This document shows positions 8,848 through 17,418 of a DNA stretch of 64,000 bases, piece by piece. The position numbers were made by a program, and so were the translations under genes. Each line of letters opens with the position of its first letter. The stretch's first letter is position 1. Source of the DNA: an uncultured Psychroserpens sp. (GTDB taxonomy: Bacteria > Bacteroidota > Bacteroidia > Flavobacteriales > Flavobacteriaceae); assembly GCA_947489585.1 (NCBI GenBank), contig CANLEE010000003.1:286259-350258 (forward strand), written 5' to 3'. A model generated the notes under the pieces. That model made no database searches and was not told the DNA's origin. It saw only the letters and a list, made by a program, of their open reading frames with translations.

Positions 8848-10323
8848 ATGAGATTAAAGCACTTTTTTAGTTTAGAATGGAAATCATTTTTTAGATCAGC
8901 ATCATTTAAAATGAATTTAGCATTAAAAATCTTTATGCTAATGGGTGCATTAATGATGGCTGTTTCATTTTTGTCTTTGGGTTTAGGGTCATACTATATA
9001 ATTGAAGAAGTGTTAGAAAAAGACCCTTTAGAAGTCGTTAATAGGTTTTTAGTCTTTTACATTATTATCGATTTAGTGATTCGTTATTTTTTGCAAAATA
9101 TGCCTATCATAAACATCAGACCATTATTATACTTGCCAATAAAAAAAGGTAAAGTGATTAACTTCGCCTTAAATAAAACAGTCATTTCTTTTTTCAATAT
9201 TGTTCATGCTTTCTTTTTTATCCCATTTTCAATAATCTTAGTTAAAGAAGGACACCCTTTTGTTAATGTATTAGGTTGGCATTTGGCAATTATGGGATTG
9301 ATGTTTTGTAATAACTTTATTAATGTTTTTGTTAATAATAAAGATGTTATTTTCTACGGAATTCTCGGTTCAATCATAGCGCTTATTGGTTTAACGTATT
9401 ATGAGATATTTGATATTACTACTTATACAATTTCAATTTTCAAAGCATTTTATAATTCCCCTTATTTAGCGATTGTTACTATTGTATTAGCTATTGTATT
9501 GTATAAAGTTGCCTTTAATTATTTTAGAAAACATTTTTATTTAGATGCTGGTTTAGCAAAGAAAAGTGTTACGGCTCAAACTGAAGATATGACTTGGTTG
9601 AATAGATTTGGAAGCATATCTACATTTTTGAAAAACGATATAAAACTTATTAAAAGAAATAAGCGATCTAAAACGACATTGATGTTGAGTTTTCTATTTC
9701 TTTTTTATGGTTTACTCTTTTTTACTGGTTCAGTTGAAGCATATGATGGTCCATTTTGGAGAGTTTTTGCAGGAATTTTTGTAACAGGTGGGTTCTTATT
9801 TAGTTTTGGACAATTTGTACCAAGTTGGGATAGTGCTTATTATCCATTAATGATGAGCCAAAATATTAAGTATAAAGAATATATTTCATCCAAATGGTAT
9901 TTAATTGTAATTGCCACCATTGTATCTACAATATTAGCTTCTTTTTACCTCTATTTTGGATGGCAAGCTTATGCGGCAGTACTTGTTGGGGGGATTTACA
10001 ATGTTGGCGTTAACGCTCATATTGTACTTTGGGGAGGTGCCTATATAAAAACACCAATTGATTTAACGTCAAATAAAAAGGCGTTTGGCGATAAGAAATC
10101 ATTTAACATGAAAACCTTATTACTAACCATTCCAAAAATGGTTTTACCAATGATATTATATGCTATTGGACACTTTGCGGTAGGAGAGTTATTTGGATTT
10201 GCTTTGGTAGCAATAGCAGGACTGGCAGGATTATTATTTAGGGACAAGGTTTTTAATATTATTGAAAAAATATATAAATCAGAGAAATATAAAACTTTGA
10301 AAGCTTACAAACAGACAAATTAA
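8848..10323 (+). CDS. ABC transporter permease (DUF5687 family)
   Basis: A 491-residue integral membrane protein with about ten to twelve predicted helices, of the Bacteroidota DUF5687 type, an ABC-2-like permease. The N-terminus (MRLKHFFSLEWKSFFRSASF) is cytoplasmic and basic. A central cytoplasmic loop (about residues 235-275, FLKNDIKLIKRNKRSKTT) separates two membrane halves. The next gene begins 2 bp after its stop and encodes the matching ATPase, so the two form a transporter. The substrate and the direction of transport cannot be read from the sequence. Confidence 0.85.
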   Translation: MRLKHFFSLEWKSFFRSASFKMNLALKIFMLMGALMMAVSFLSLGLGSYYIIEEVLEKDPLEVVNRFLVFYIIIDLVIRYFLQNMPIINIRPLLYLPIKKGKVINFALNKTVISFFNIVHAFFFIPFSIILVKEGHPFVNVLGWHLAIMGLMFCNNFINVFVNNKDVIFYGILGSIIALIGLTYYEIFDITTYTISIFKAFYNSPYLAIVTIVLAIVLYKVAFNYFRKHFYLDAGLAKKSVTAQTEDMTWLNRFGSISTFLKNDIKLIKRNKRSKTTLMLSFLFLFYGLLFFTGSVEAYDGPFWRVFAGIFVTGGFLFSFGQFVPSWDSAYYPLMMSQNIKYKEYISSKWYLIVIATIVSTILASFYLYFGWQAYAAVLVGGIYNVGVNAHIVLWGGAYIKTPIDLTSNKKAFGDKKSFNMKTLLLTIPKMVLPMILYAIGHFAVGELFGFALVAIAGLAGLLFRDKVFNIIEKIYKSEKYKTLKAYKQTN

Positions 10324-10325
10324 TT

Positions 10326-11033
10326 ATGATAAGAACATCAAACCTTTCAAAAAAATACAGCGATAAACAGGTACTTAAAATAGAAAACCTAGACATTCCT
10401 AAAGGGCAAAGTTTTGGACTAGTAGGAAATAATGGCGCAGGGAAAACAACATATTTCAGTTTGCTTCTTGATTTAATTCAACCTACTACTGGCCATATAA
10501 ATAACAACAATGTTGTAGTTCATGACAGTGAAGATTGGAAACCATTTACATCTGCTTTTATAGATGAAACCTTTCTTATTGGTTATTTAACACCAGAAGA
10601 GTACTTTTATTTTATTGGTGAACTTCGTGGTCAAAATAAAGCAGATGTTGATAATCTAATTGCTCAGTTTGAAGATTTCTTCCATGGTGAAATTCTTGGC
10701 CAGAAAAAATACTTGAGAGACCTTAGTAAAGGTAATCAGAAAAAAGCAGGAATAGTTGCAGCTCTAATTGGTAATCCTGAAGTTATTATTTTGGATGAAC
10801 CTTTTGCAAACCTAGATCCAACAACGCAAATACGTTTAAAAGGGATTATCAAAGATCTGGCAGAAAAGCAAGGTGTGACTGTTTTAGTATCTAGTCATGA
10901 TTTGCTTCATGTTACAGATGTTTGCGAGCGGATTGTTGTTTTAGAAAAAGGCGAAGTCGTTAAAGATCTCGCGACCAACGCAGCAACCCTTAAAGAGTTG
11001 GAGGCTCATTTTTCAGGCTCTGAGATGGTTTAG
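10326..11033 (+). CDS. ABC transporter ATP-binding protein
   Basis: A 235-residue nucleotide-binding subunit. Walker A GNNGAGKT is at residues 34-41, a degenerate signature LSKGNQ at 133-138, Walker B VIILDEP at 153-159 and the H-loop His at 191. The signature LSKGN in place of LSGGQ is common among ABC-2 type exporters and their relatives. It partners with the DUF5687 permease directly upstream (2-bp gap); together they make an inner-membrane exporter of unknown substrate. Confidence 0.93.
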   Translation: MIRTSNLSKKYSDKQVLKIENLDIPKGQSFGLVGNNGAGKTTYFSLLLDLIQPTTGHINNNNVVVHDSEDWKPFTSAFIDETFLIGYLTPEEYFYFIGELRGQNKADVDNLIAQFEDFFHGEILGQKKYLRDLSKGNQKKAGIVAALIGNPEVIILDEPFANLDPTTQIRLKGIIKDLAEKQGVTVLVSSHDLLHVTDVCERIVVLEKGEVVKDLATNAATLKELEAHFSGSEMV

Positions 11034-11103
11034 AGGCTAGCAATACATCTAAAAACCCACCATTTTTCGGCGATAATTCAAAAAGATGCTTATTTTTACA
11101 GCA

Positions 11104-11120
11104 TTGCATAATATATGCAA
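11104..11120. promoter_or_regulatory. Perfect inverted repeat upstream of the sprE-like gene
   Basis: TTGCATA and TATGCAA flank a 3-bp centre. It lies 39 bp before the TTG start, just downstream of a TATTTTTA sequence (11091-11098) that could serve as a weak -7 element. An operator or a 5'-UTR hairpin are both possible. Confidence 0.4.
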
Positions 11121-11158
11121 GCGATTTTAGTTATAGTATTTACAAAAAACTAAACCAC

Positions 11159-13720
11159 TTGAATACATCTTTAAAAGTCTTAATAGTTTTCTTTTGCGTC
11201 GCAATTTCTTTCACAAGTTGCTCTCGCAAAAAAGACACGTTTATTAATCGAAACTTCCACGCATTAGGCACTAAATATAATGTGCTTTACAATGGAAATA
11301 TCGCATTAGAAAAAGGCAGAGAAACTGTTGACAATGCTGCTACAGATAACTATTGGGAATTACTTCCAATAGAACGTATGCAAATCAAAGATGAAATTAT
11401 ATTGCCTGGAGAATCTAAAAACCAGGATTTTGAACGAGCTGAAGAAAAAGCAATTAAAGCCGTGCAAAAACACGGTATGAATATTAAGGGGAAAGAGCAT
11501 AATCCTCAAATTGACGAAGCTTATTTGTTATTAGGACAAGCGCGTTATTTTGACCAACGCTTCGTTCCTGCTTTGGAGGCCTTCAATTATATTTTGTATA
11601 AATACCCAGCCAGTGACAAGATTAATACTGCGAAAGTATGGCGAGAAAAAGCTAATATTCGTTTAGAAAATAATGAATTAGCTATCGAGAACCTCAAGCG
11701 CTTGTTGGAAGAAGAGGAGCTTGAAGATCAAGACTTAGCAGATGCAACATCAATTTTAGCACAAGCTTATCTCAATATAAAATCAAAAGATAGCGCCTTG
11801 GTTCAATTAGCAATTGCTGCAGACTTCACTAAGAAAAAGAAAGAAAAAGCACGCTTTAATTATATCATTGGTCAGTTGTATAATGAATTTGGAGAAAAAG
11901 ACAGTGCAAACATAGCTTTTGATAAGGTGATTGAAATGCATCGTAAAATCCCGAGACCATATTACATTAATGCGCATCTAGCTAAATCTAATAATTTCGA
12001 TATGGAAAACGGAAACCAAATTGAGTTTTTAGAATACCTTACCAATTTGGAAGAAGATCGTGAAAATCGTCCATTTTTAGATAAAATCTATTATCGTATT
12101 GCTGAATTCCACAGAGCAAACCAAAGAGATTCTATGGCATTTGCATATTATAACAAATCGTTAAGAACCAATTTAGGTGACAAAGAACTTCAGGCGAGAG
12201 ATTATGCAACATTAGGTGATATGAGTTTTGATGATGCAGAATATAAAATAGCTGGTGCGTATTATGATAGCACTATGACTAATATGAAGCTCAATTCCAA
12301 ACCATATCGAGTAATTAAACGTAAACGTGAAAACCTTGAAGATGTCATTTATTATGAAGATGTTGCACAAGTAAATGACAGTATTTTAAGATTGGTTAAT
12401 TTATCAGATACAGATAGGCTTGCGTATTTCAAAACCTATACAGATGAATTAAAAGCAATAGCAGAAGCTGAAAAAGAAAAAGCAGAAGCCGAAGAACGAC
12501 GTAACTCAAATACAGGAATACAAGATCTTGCAAATAATGCTAATTCAACAAAATCTACTAGAGCTAACCCAAACAGTAAAGATGGAAAATCGCAAGATTT
12601 TTACTTTTACAACCAAACAACAGTAGCCTACGGAAAAAATGAATTTGTAAAAATTTGGGGAAATAGAGAATTAAAAGACAATTGGAGACTATCCAATGCA
12701 AGTATTAAAAACACGAACACTACACAAACAACAGATGTTGCTGCAAATGCGTCAGAAGAAGAACGATTTGACCCTGAGTTCTATATTTCTAAGATCCCTA
12801 CATCTCAAAAAGCGATTGATAGTATTGCTAAAGATCGTAACTATGCGTATTATCAATTAGGAGTAATTTATAAGGAAAAGTTTAAAGAATACGAACTTGC
12901 TAAAACAAAGTTAGAAACCTTATTACGAAACAATCCTGAAGATCGATTGATTTTACCATCTAAATACAATCTTTATAAGATTTATACTGAATTAGGGTTG
13001 TCTTCCAAAGCTAGCGCCATGAAAGATGATATTATTGGTACTTATCCTGAATCGAGATATGCACAAATTTTATTGAATCCAAAATCAGAATTTGATAAAG
13101 ATGCCAATAGCCCTGAAAGTTTATATGAGAACTTATTTAAACAATTTGGAGATCAGCAATACGTTGAGGTTGTTTCAAAAGCGGAGGCGTATATTACGCA
13201 ATTTGAAGGCGATCCAATGGTGCCAAAGTTTGAAATTTTAAAAGCATCTGCAAACGGTAGACTATATGGTTTTGAAGCTTACAAAAAAGGAGTGAATTTC
13301 ATTGCATTGACCTATCCAAATTCCGAAGAAGGAAAAAAAGCGAAAGAAATTTTAGAAGTAGCCATTCCTATTTTAGCCAAAAAAGAATTTATAGATAATG
13401 ATGCTGCAAAACATTTTAATGTACTGTACCCATTCAGTAGTGCAGAAAAAGATCAAATTGAAGAGTTTGTAGAACAATTAGACGATGCGATTTCTAAAAT
13501 CAATTATTTTGATTTATCGACCTCTGTAGATTTTTATGACGCGAACACTACTTATGTTGTAGTTCATGGTCTAACAAGTATTCAAGGGGCATCTGGTTTT
13601 GCTGAAATCCTAAAAGAAAACAAAAACAAAATTGACCGAAATTTTTATTCAATTTCTTCGCCTAACTACGAAATTGTACAACGACATAAAAACATAAACG
13701 AATACTTAGAATCTCAATAA
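11159..13720 (+). CDS. sprE: T9SS/gliding motility TPR lipoprotein, SprE/PorW-like
   Basis: An 853-residue lipoprotein. Its signal peptide ends in the lipobox SFTSC with Cys21. The opening NRNFHALGTKYNVLYNGNIALEKG is characteristic of the SprE (Flavobacterium) / PorW (Porphyromonas) family. Tetratricopeptide-type helical repeats fill the remainder (for example around residues 120-260 and 555-640), with a low-complexity Glu/Ala/Asn linker near 435-480. Family members are periplasm-facing lipoproteins needed for type IX secretion and gliding. The start is TTG: no ATG lies between it and the lipobox, and the signal peptide needs these codons. Secreted T9SS cargo is present in this window at 49756 onward. 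Confidence 0.87.
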   Translation: MNTSLKVLIVFFCVAISFTSCSRKKDTFINRNFHALGTKYNVLYNGNIALEKGRETVDNAATDNYWELLPIERMQIKDEIILPGESKNQDFERAEEKAIKAVQKHGMNIKGKEHNPQIDEAYLLLGQARYFDQRFVPALEAFNYILYKYPASDKINTAKVWREKANIRLENNELAIENLKRLLEEEELEDQDLADATSILAQAYLNIKSKDSALVQLAIAADFTKKKKEKARFNYIIGQLYNEFGEKDSANIAFDKVIEMHRKIPRPYYINAHLAKSNNFDMENGNQIEFLEYLTNLEEDRENRPFLDKIYYRIAEFHRANQRDSMAFAYYNKSLRTNLGDKELQARDYATLGDMSFDDAEYKIAGAYYDSTMTNMKLNSKPYRVIKRKRENLEDVIYYEDVAQVNDSILRLVNLSDTDRLAYFKTYTDELKAIAEAEKEKAEAEERRNSNTGIQDLANNANSTKSTRANPNSKDGKSQDFYFYNQTTVAYGKNEFVKIWGNRELKDNWRLSNASIKNTNTTQTTDVAANASEEERFDPEFYISKIPTSQKAIDSIAKDRNYAYYQLGVIYKEKFKEYELAKTKLETLLRNNPEDRLILPSKYNLYKIYTELGLSSKASAMKDDIIGTYPESRYAQILLNPKSEFDKDANSPESLYENLFKQFGDQQYVEVVSKAEAYITQFEGDPMVPKFEILKASANGRLYGFEAYKKGVNFIALTYPNSEEGKKAKEILEVAIPILAKKEFIDNDAAKHFNVLYPFSSAEKDQIEEFVEQLDDAISKINYFDLSTSVDFYDANTTYVVVHGLTSIQGASGFAEILKENKNKIDRNFYSISSPNYEIVQRHKNINEYLESQ

Positions 13721-13730
13721 ATCTAGACTT

Positions 13731-14189
13731 ATGTTTTCAGATAAAAAAACAGGACGTATGGCTTCAGAAACAATTTCACATCAAAACACAATTGCTAAAG
13801 GTACAGTTATTACAGGTGATATTATTAGCGATGGCGATTTCAGAATTGAAGGATCAATTCAAGGAAACATCAAAACACCAGGAAAGGTAGTTGTAGGTAA
13901 AACAGGAATTATTAACGGAACTTTAAAAAGTGCAAATGCCGATATTGAAGGTAAGTTTTCAGGTAAATTAATGTTATCAGACACCTTATCTCTAAAATCT
14001 TCAGCACATGTTGAAGGTGAAGTTATTGTTGGTAAATTAGCTGTTGAGCCTGGAGCAACATTTAATGCTACTTGCTCTATGAAAGGCGCAATTAAAGAAT
14101 TAAATAATGGCAATGGACCATCAGCAGGACAGCAAACAACCATCCAAAGATCGCAACGACCAAGTTCAGAAAAAGGACAAACCGTTTAA
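13731..14189 (+). CDS. Bactofilin (polymer-forming cytoskeletal protein)
   Basis: A 152-residue protein with the bactofilin core: successive short strands rich in Gly, Val and Ile (TVITGDIISDGDFRIEGSIQ, then NGTLKSANADIEGKFSGKL and VEGEVIVGKLAVEPGATF) forming a right-handed beta-helix from about residue 22 to 125, with flexible ends. Bactofilins assemble into non-polar filaments at the membrane that organise envelope proteins. It begins 10 bp after the sprE-like stop, and its 3' end overlaps the next gene by 83 bp in another frame. Confidence 0.92.
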   Translation: MFSDKKTGRMASETISHQNTIAKGTVITGDIISDGDFRIEGSIQGNIKTPGKVVVGKTGIINGTLKSANADIEGKFSGKLMLSDTLSLKSSAHVEGEVIVGKLAVEPGATFNATCSMKGAIKELNNGNGPSAGQQTTIQRSQRPSSEKGQTV

Positions 14190-14373
14190 AACTTGGGCAG
14201 TCTTTTCTGGTATGGGGCTTCAAATGGGATTAACAATCTATTTAGGTAATATTTTAGGCGTTTGGCTTGACAAAAAATTCCAAACACTTTTTTTAGAAGA
14301 AACAATGACCCTTATTGCTGTTTTTTCGGCTATGTTCATGATTATTAATCGTGTAAATAAGCTAAACAAATGA
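14107..14373 (+). CDS. AtpZ/AtpI-family protein, ATP synthase operon
   Basis: An 88-residue protein with a polar, Lys/Asp/Gln-rich N-terminus (to about residue 28) and two transmembrane helices (about 30-50 and 62-80) containing GMGLQMGLTIYLGNILGVWLD, typical of AtpZ. Family members help F0 assembly or ion supply and sit at the head of ATP synthase operons, as here. The ATG at 14107 lies inside the bactofilin frame; a second ATG at 14113 is equally possible. Its stop overlaps the next gene's start by 4 bp (ATGA). Confidence 0.83.
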   Translation: MAMDHQQDSKQPSKDRNDQVQKKDKPFKTWAVFSGMGLQMGLTIYLGNILGVWLDKKFQTLFLEETMTLIAVFSAMFMIINRVNKLNK

Positions 14374-14765
14374 CAAAAAAACTAGTTCTGTACATCCTAA
14401 TCTCTATTTTAATATTGATTATAGGATATTATATACATACAGTTGTATTTTCACAATTTGCTAGTAAGTCTTCCATTTCTTTAAAAAAGGTCTATATTTT
14501 TTTTGGAGGATTTTCCTCATTACTTTGCCTCAGTTTTTTACTTTTATATCGCAGAAATAAGTTCAAAGATCAATTAGGATTTTTATATTTAGCTAGTGTT
14601 GGTCTAAAAATAATACTCTTTAGTATTATTTTTAGCAAACAGATTTTTATTGAAGATTCTTCTTTCCCAAGACAATCAGCCCTTAACTTATTGATTCCCA
14701 TAGTTTTAATGTTGGCCTCGGAAGTTTTTATTATTAGCAAATTATTAAATAATTCAACACGCTAA
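14370..14765 (+). CDS. Membrane protein in the ATP synthase operon (DUF6168-like)
   Basis: A 131-residue protein with four predicted transmembrane helices. It occupies the place where other bacteria have atpI (ATP synthase subunit I), between an atpZ-like gene and atpB, and its size and topology fit that role. I know it in Flavobacteria as DUF6168 (number from memory). No catalytic residues are evident. The ATGA overlap with the preceding gene implies coupled translation. Confidence 0.75.
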   Translation: MTKKLVLYILISILILIIGYYIHTVVFSQFASKSSISLKKVYIFFGGFSSLLCLSFLLLYRRNKFKDQLGFLYLASVGLKIILFSIIFSKQIFIEDSSFPRQSALNLLIPIVLMLASEVFIISKLLNNSTR

Positions 14766-14806
14766 AAAAATGCAAAATAAGGTGTTTTTAGTTTAAAAAT
14801 AATACC

Positions 14807-14814
14807 TATATTTG
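14807..14814 (+). promoter_or_regulatory. Promoter -7 element before atpB
   Basis: TATATTTG matches TAnnTTTG and is followed by GCGCCG, with the atpB ATG 34 bp beyond the element. No clear -33 TTTG is visible. This would let atpB-G be transcribed separately from the bactofilin-atpZ genes. Confidence 0.6.
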
Positions 14815-14848
14815 CGCCGAATTTCAGACCTCATTATTCAGATTATTT

Positions 14849-15973
14849 ATGAATTATAAAGGAATCAAAGTAGTATCAAAATTGACTACAATTTTTAGTC
14901 TTATTTTTCTAATATCGTTCACTGCATTTGCTAACGACGGTAACAAGGGTGAATATAATGATCCTGTAAACACTCAAGAAGAAATAAATGAGTACATAGA
15001 ACATCACGTAAAAGATTCTCACGACTTTCATTTATTTGACTACTATTCTAATGGAGAAGAACATGCAGTAGGTTTTCCATTACCTGTTATTCTTTGGGGA
15101 GAAAACGGTTTGACAGCATTCATGTCATCAGCATTTCATCATGACGATAGCGGAAAGGTAATCGTGGAGAAAAACGGAAGTCGCTTTGTAAAGAATCACG
15201 GAACTATTTACGAATTGGCTGATGGAGCTGATACAGTAGTCTATGATGCTGAACACCATCCAACAAATGCATCGAAACCATTCGATTTATCGATAACGAA
15301 AAGTGTATTTGGTATTTTATTATTTGGATTATTGATGTTGTTATGGTTTGGTAAATTGGGAAGACAATATAAAAAGAATGCTGTTCCTACTGGTTTTGGT
15401 CGTGTATTAGAACCATTAGTAATCTATGTTCGAGACGAAATTGCAAAACCTAATATTGGGCCTAAGTACAGAAAATTTACAGGGTATTTAATGACTGTGT
15501 TTTTCTTTATTTGGATTTCAAATCTAGCGGGTTTGATGCCTTTTGGGTTTAATGTTACAGGACAGCTAGCAGTTACTGCGTCAATGGCTATTTTTACTCT
15601 TGTAGTATATTTATTTTCAAGTAACGGTCATTTCTGGAGCCATCAATTATGGATGCCAGGAGTTCCTTATTTAATAAGACCATTATTAGCAATTATTGAG
15701 TTAGCAGGCACACTGTTGATTAAGCCTTTTGCATTGATGGTTCGTTTGTTTGCAAACATAACAGCAGGACACATTGTTGTGATGAGCTTAATATCAATTG
15801 GTATTTTAATGAAAAAGGATATGTCTGCGTTTGGTTCAACAACCTTATCGCTTGTTTTATCAATGTTTATTACGCTTATCGAAGTGTTAGTTGCTTTTCT
15901 TCAAGCTTATATCTTTACAATGCTATCAGCATTATTTATTGGTATGGCCGTGGAAGAAGGGGAACATCATTAA
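14849..15973 (+). CDS. atpB: F0F1 ATP synthase subunit a
   Basis: The 374-residue a subunit forms the proton half-channels of F0 in the inner membrane. A signal-like N-terminus (cleavage near AFANDG) is followed by a long soluble region to about residue 145, rich in His and Asp, then five helices. The essential channel Arg is in LMVRLFANITAGHIVVM. The extended N-terminal periplasmic part is typical of Bacteroidota subunit a and absent from E. coli. It is preceded by its own promoter element and followed by atpE after 36 bp. Confidence 0.97.
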   Translation: MNYKGIKVVSKLTTIFSLIFLISFTAFANDGNKGEYNDPVNTQEEINEYIEHHVKDSHDFHLFDYYSNGEEHAVGFPLPVILWGENGLTAFMSSAFHHDDSGKVIVEKNGSRFVKNHGTIYELADGADTVVYDAEHHPTNASKPFDLSITKSVFGILLFGLLMLLWFGKLGRQYKKNAVPTGFGRVLEPLVIYVRDEIAKPNIGPKYRKFTGYLMTVFFFIWISNLAGLMPFGFNVTGQLAVTASMAIFTLVVYLFSSNGHFWSHQLWMPGVPYLIRPLLAIIELAGTLLIKPFALMVRLFANITAGHIVVMSLISIGILMKKDMSAFGSTTLSLVLSMFITLIEVLVAFLQAYIFTMLSALFIGMAVEEGEHH

Positions 15974-15979
15974 TTATGA

Positions 15980-16234
<255 letters not shown>

Positions 16235-16247
16235 TCCTTAAAAATTT

Positions 16248-16280
16248 CATTTTCCTGCAACGGTTGGTTGCAGGAAAATG
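16248..16280 (+). promoter_or_regulatory. Perfect hairpin between atpE and atpF (mRNA stability or processing element)
   Basis: A 14-base arm (CATTTTCCTGCAAC, 16248-16261) pairs perfectly with 16267-16280 across a 5-base loop. It is followed by ATAACAAAAAA, not a T-run, so it is not a good intrinsic terminator. Placed right after the gene for the most abundant subunit, it could protect the upstream atpB-atpE message from 3' decay or cause partial read-through. Confidence 0.65.
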
Positions 16281-16316
16281 ATAACAAAAAATTAAAAATT
16301 TATAAGAATTATATAA

Positions 16317-16817
16317 ATGGAACAATTACTAGAAAATTTTTCACTGGACTTATTTGTAAAGCAAACAATCCTTTTTCTTATCCTTATTTTCTTGATGGTT
16401 AAGTTTGCTTGGAAACCTATACTTAAAGCGTTGAACGATCGTGAAGAAGGCATAAAGGATGCTTTAGATTCAGCCGAAAGCGCTAAGTTGGAAATGCAAA
16501 ATCTTCAGGCAGATAATCAAAAACTGCTTCAAGAAGCACGTTTAGAACGTGAGACAATGCTTAAAGAAGCAAGAGATCTTAAAAACAAGATGATTGAAGA
16601 TGCTAAAGGTGAAGCTTCTGTTCAAGCAAGTAAAATTATAGAACAAGCTCAAGCAGCAATTGCTAGTGAAAAGCAAGCAGCGATTTCAGATCTTAAGGCG
16701 CAAGTAGCAAACTTATCTTTAGAGATTGCAGAAAAAGTTGTTAAAGAAGAATTATCTAACAAAGACAAGCAATTAAAATTAGTTGAGTCAATGTTAGGTG
16801 AGGCTAAATTAAACTAA
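16317..16817 (+). CDS. atpF: F0F1 ATP synthase subunit b
   Basis: A 166-residue stator subunit: one N-terminal membrane helix (about residues 12-30, KQTILFLILIFLMVKFAW) then a long charged coiled coil rich in Glu, Ala, Lys and Gln. It links subunit a to delta and the alpha3beta3 head. The conserved KPILKALNDRE follows the membrane helix, as in most b subunits. It begins 82 bp after atpE, the largest gap within atpB-G, which holds the hairpin; atpH follows after 4 bp. Confidence 0.96.
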   Translation: MEQLLENFSLDLFVKQTILFLILIFLMVKFAWKPILKALNDREEGIKDALDSAESAKLEMQNLQADNQKLLQEARLERETMLKEARDLKNKMIEDAKGEASVQASKIIEQAQAAIASEKQAAISDLKAQVANLSLEIAEKVVKEELSNKDKQLKLVESMLGEAKLN

Positions 16818-16821
16818 AACC

Positions 16822-17361
16822 ATGGCAGGAACAAGAGCAGCAATTCGTTATGCAAAAGCAGTTTTAGACTTGGCTCAGACTCAAAATACAGCTCAGGCTG
16901 TAAATGAGGATATGATGTTAGTTGCAAAAGCTGTTAGTGAAAATAAAGACCTTAGAGAAGTGCTTCAAAGCGCTATGATCAAGGCTAACGATAAGAAAGA
17001 TGTCTTATTAAAAGTATTTCCTAATGCAAACCCAATGTTTTCTGGCTTGTTAGATATCCTAGTTAAAAATAAACGTGTAAACATTTTAGGAGATGTTGCT
17101 ACAAAATATATTGAATTATTTGAAAAATCTCAAAATATTGAAGTAGCACATGTTACTTCAGCAGTTGAGTTAACAGATGATTTAAAAAAGAAAGTGCTTG
17201 CTAAAGTAAAAGAATTAACAAGTGCTGATAAAATAGAAATTAAAAATACTGTTGATGCAAGCATCATAGGGGGTTTCATCTTACGTGTTGGCGATGTTCA
17301 ATACAATGCAAGTATTTCTAATCAATTGAATACATTAAAAAGAGAATTTACATTAAATTAA
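16822..17361 (+). CDS. atpH: F0F1 ATP synthase subunit delta
   Basis: A 179-residue peripheral stator protein with a helical N-terminal domain (AAIRYAKAVLDLAQ, first 110 residues) that caps the alpha subunits, and a C-terminal domain carrying the conserved IGGFILRVGDVQYNASI signature. Length and both motifs match OSCP/delta. It starts 4 bp after atpF, with 57 bp before atpA. Confidence 0.95.
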   Translation: MAGTRAAIRYAKAVLDLAQTQNTAQAVNEDMMLVAKAVSENKDLREVLQSAMIKANDKKDVLLKVFPNANPMFSGLLDILVKNKRVNILGDVATKYIELFEKSQNIEVAHVTSAVELTDDLKKKVLAKVKELTSADKIEIKNTVDASIIGGFILRVGDVQYNASISNQLNTLKREFTLN

Positions 17362-17418
17362 ATTTTTTTATTGGTGACTTAATATGGAGTGAACCATTAA
17401 AAATAATACTAAATAAAG

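Noticed and set aside
16248..16280. atpE-atpF hairpin as an intrinsic terminator
   Set aside because: No T-run follows, and the operon genes downstream lack another promoter, so full termination would remove atpFHAG.
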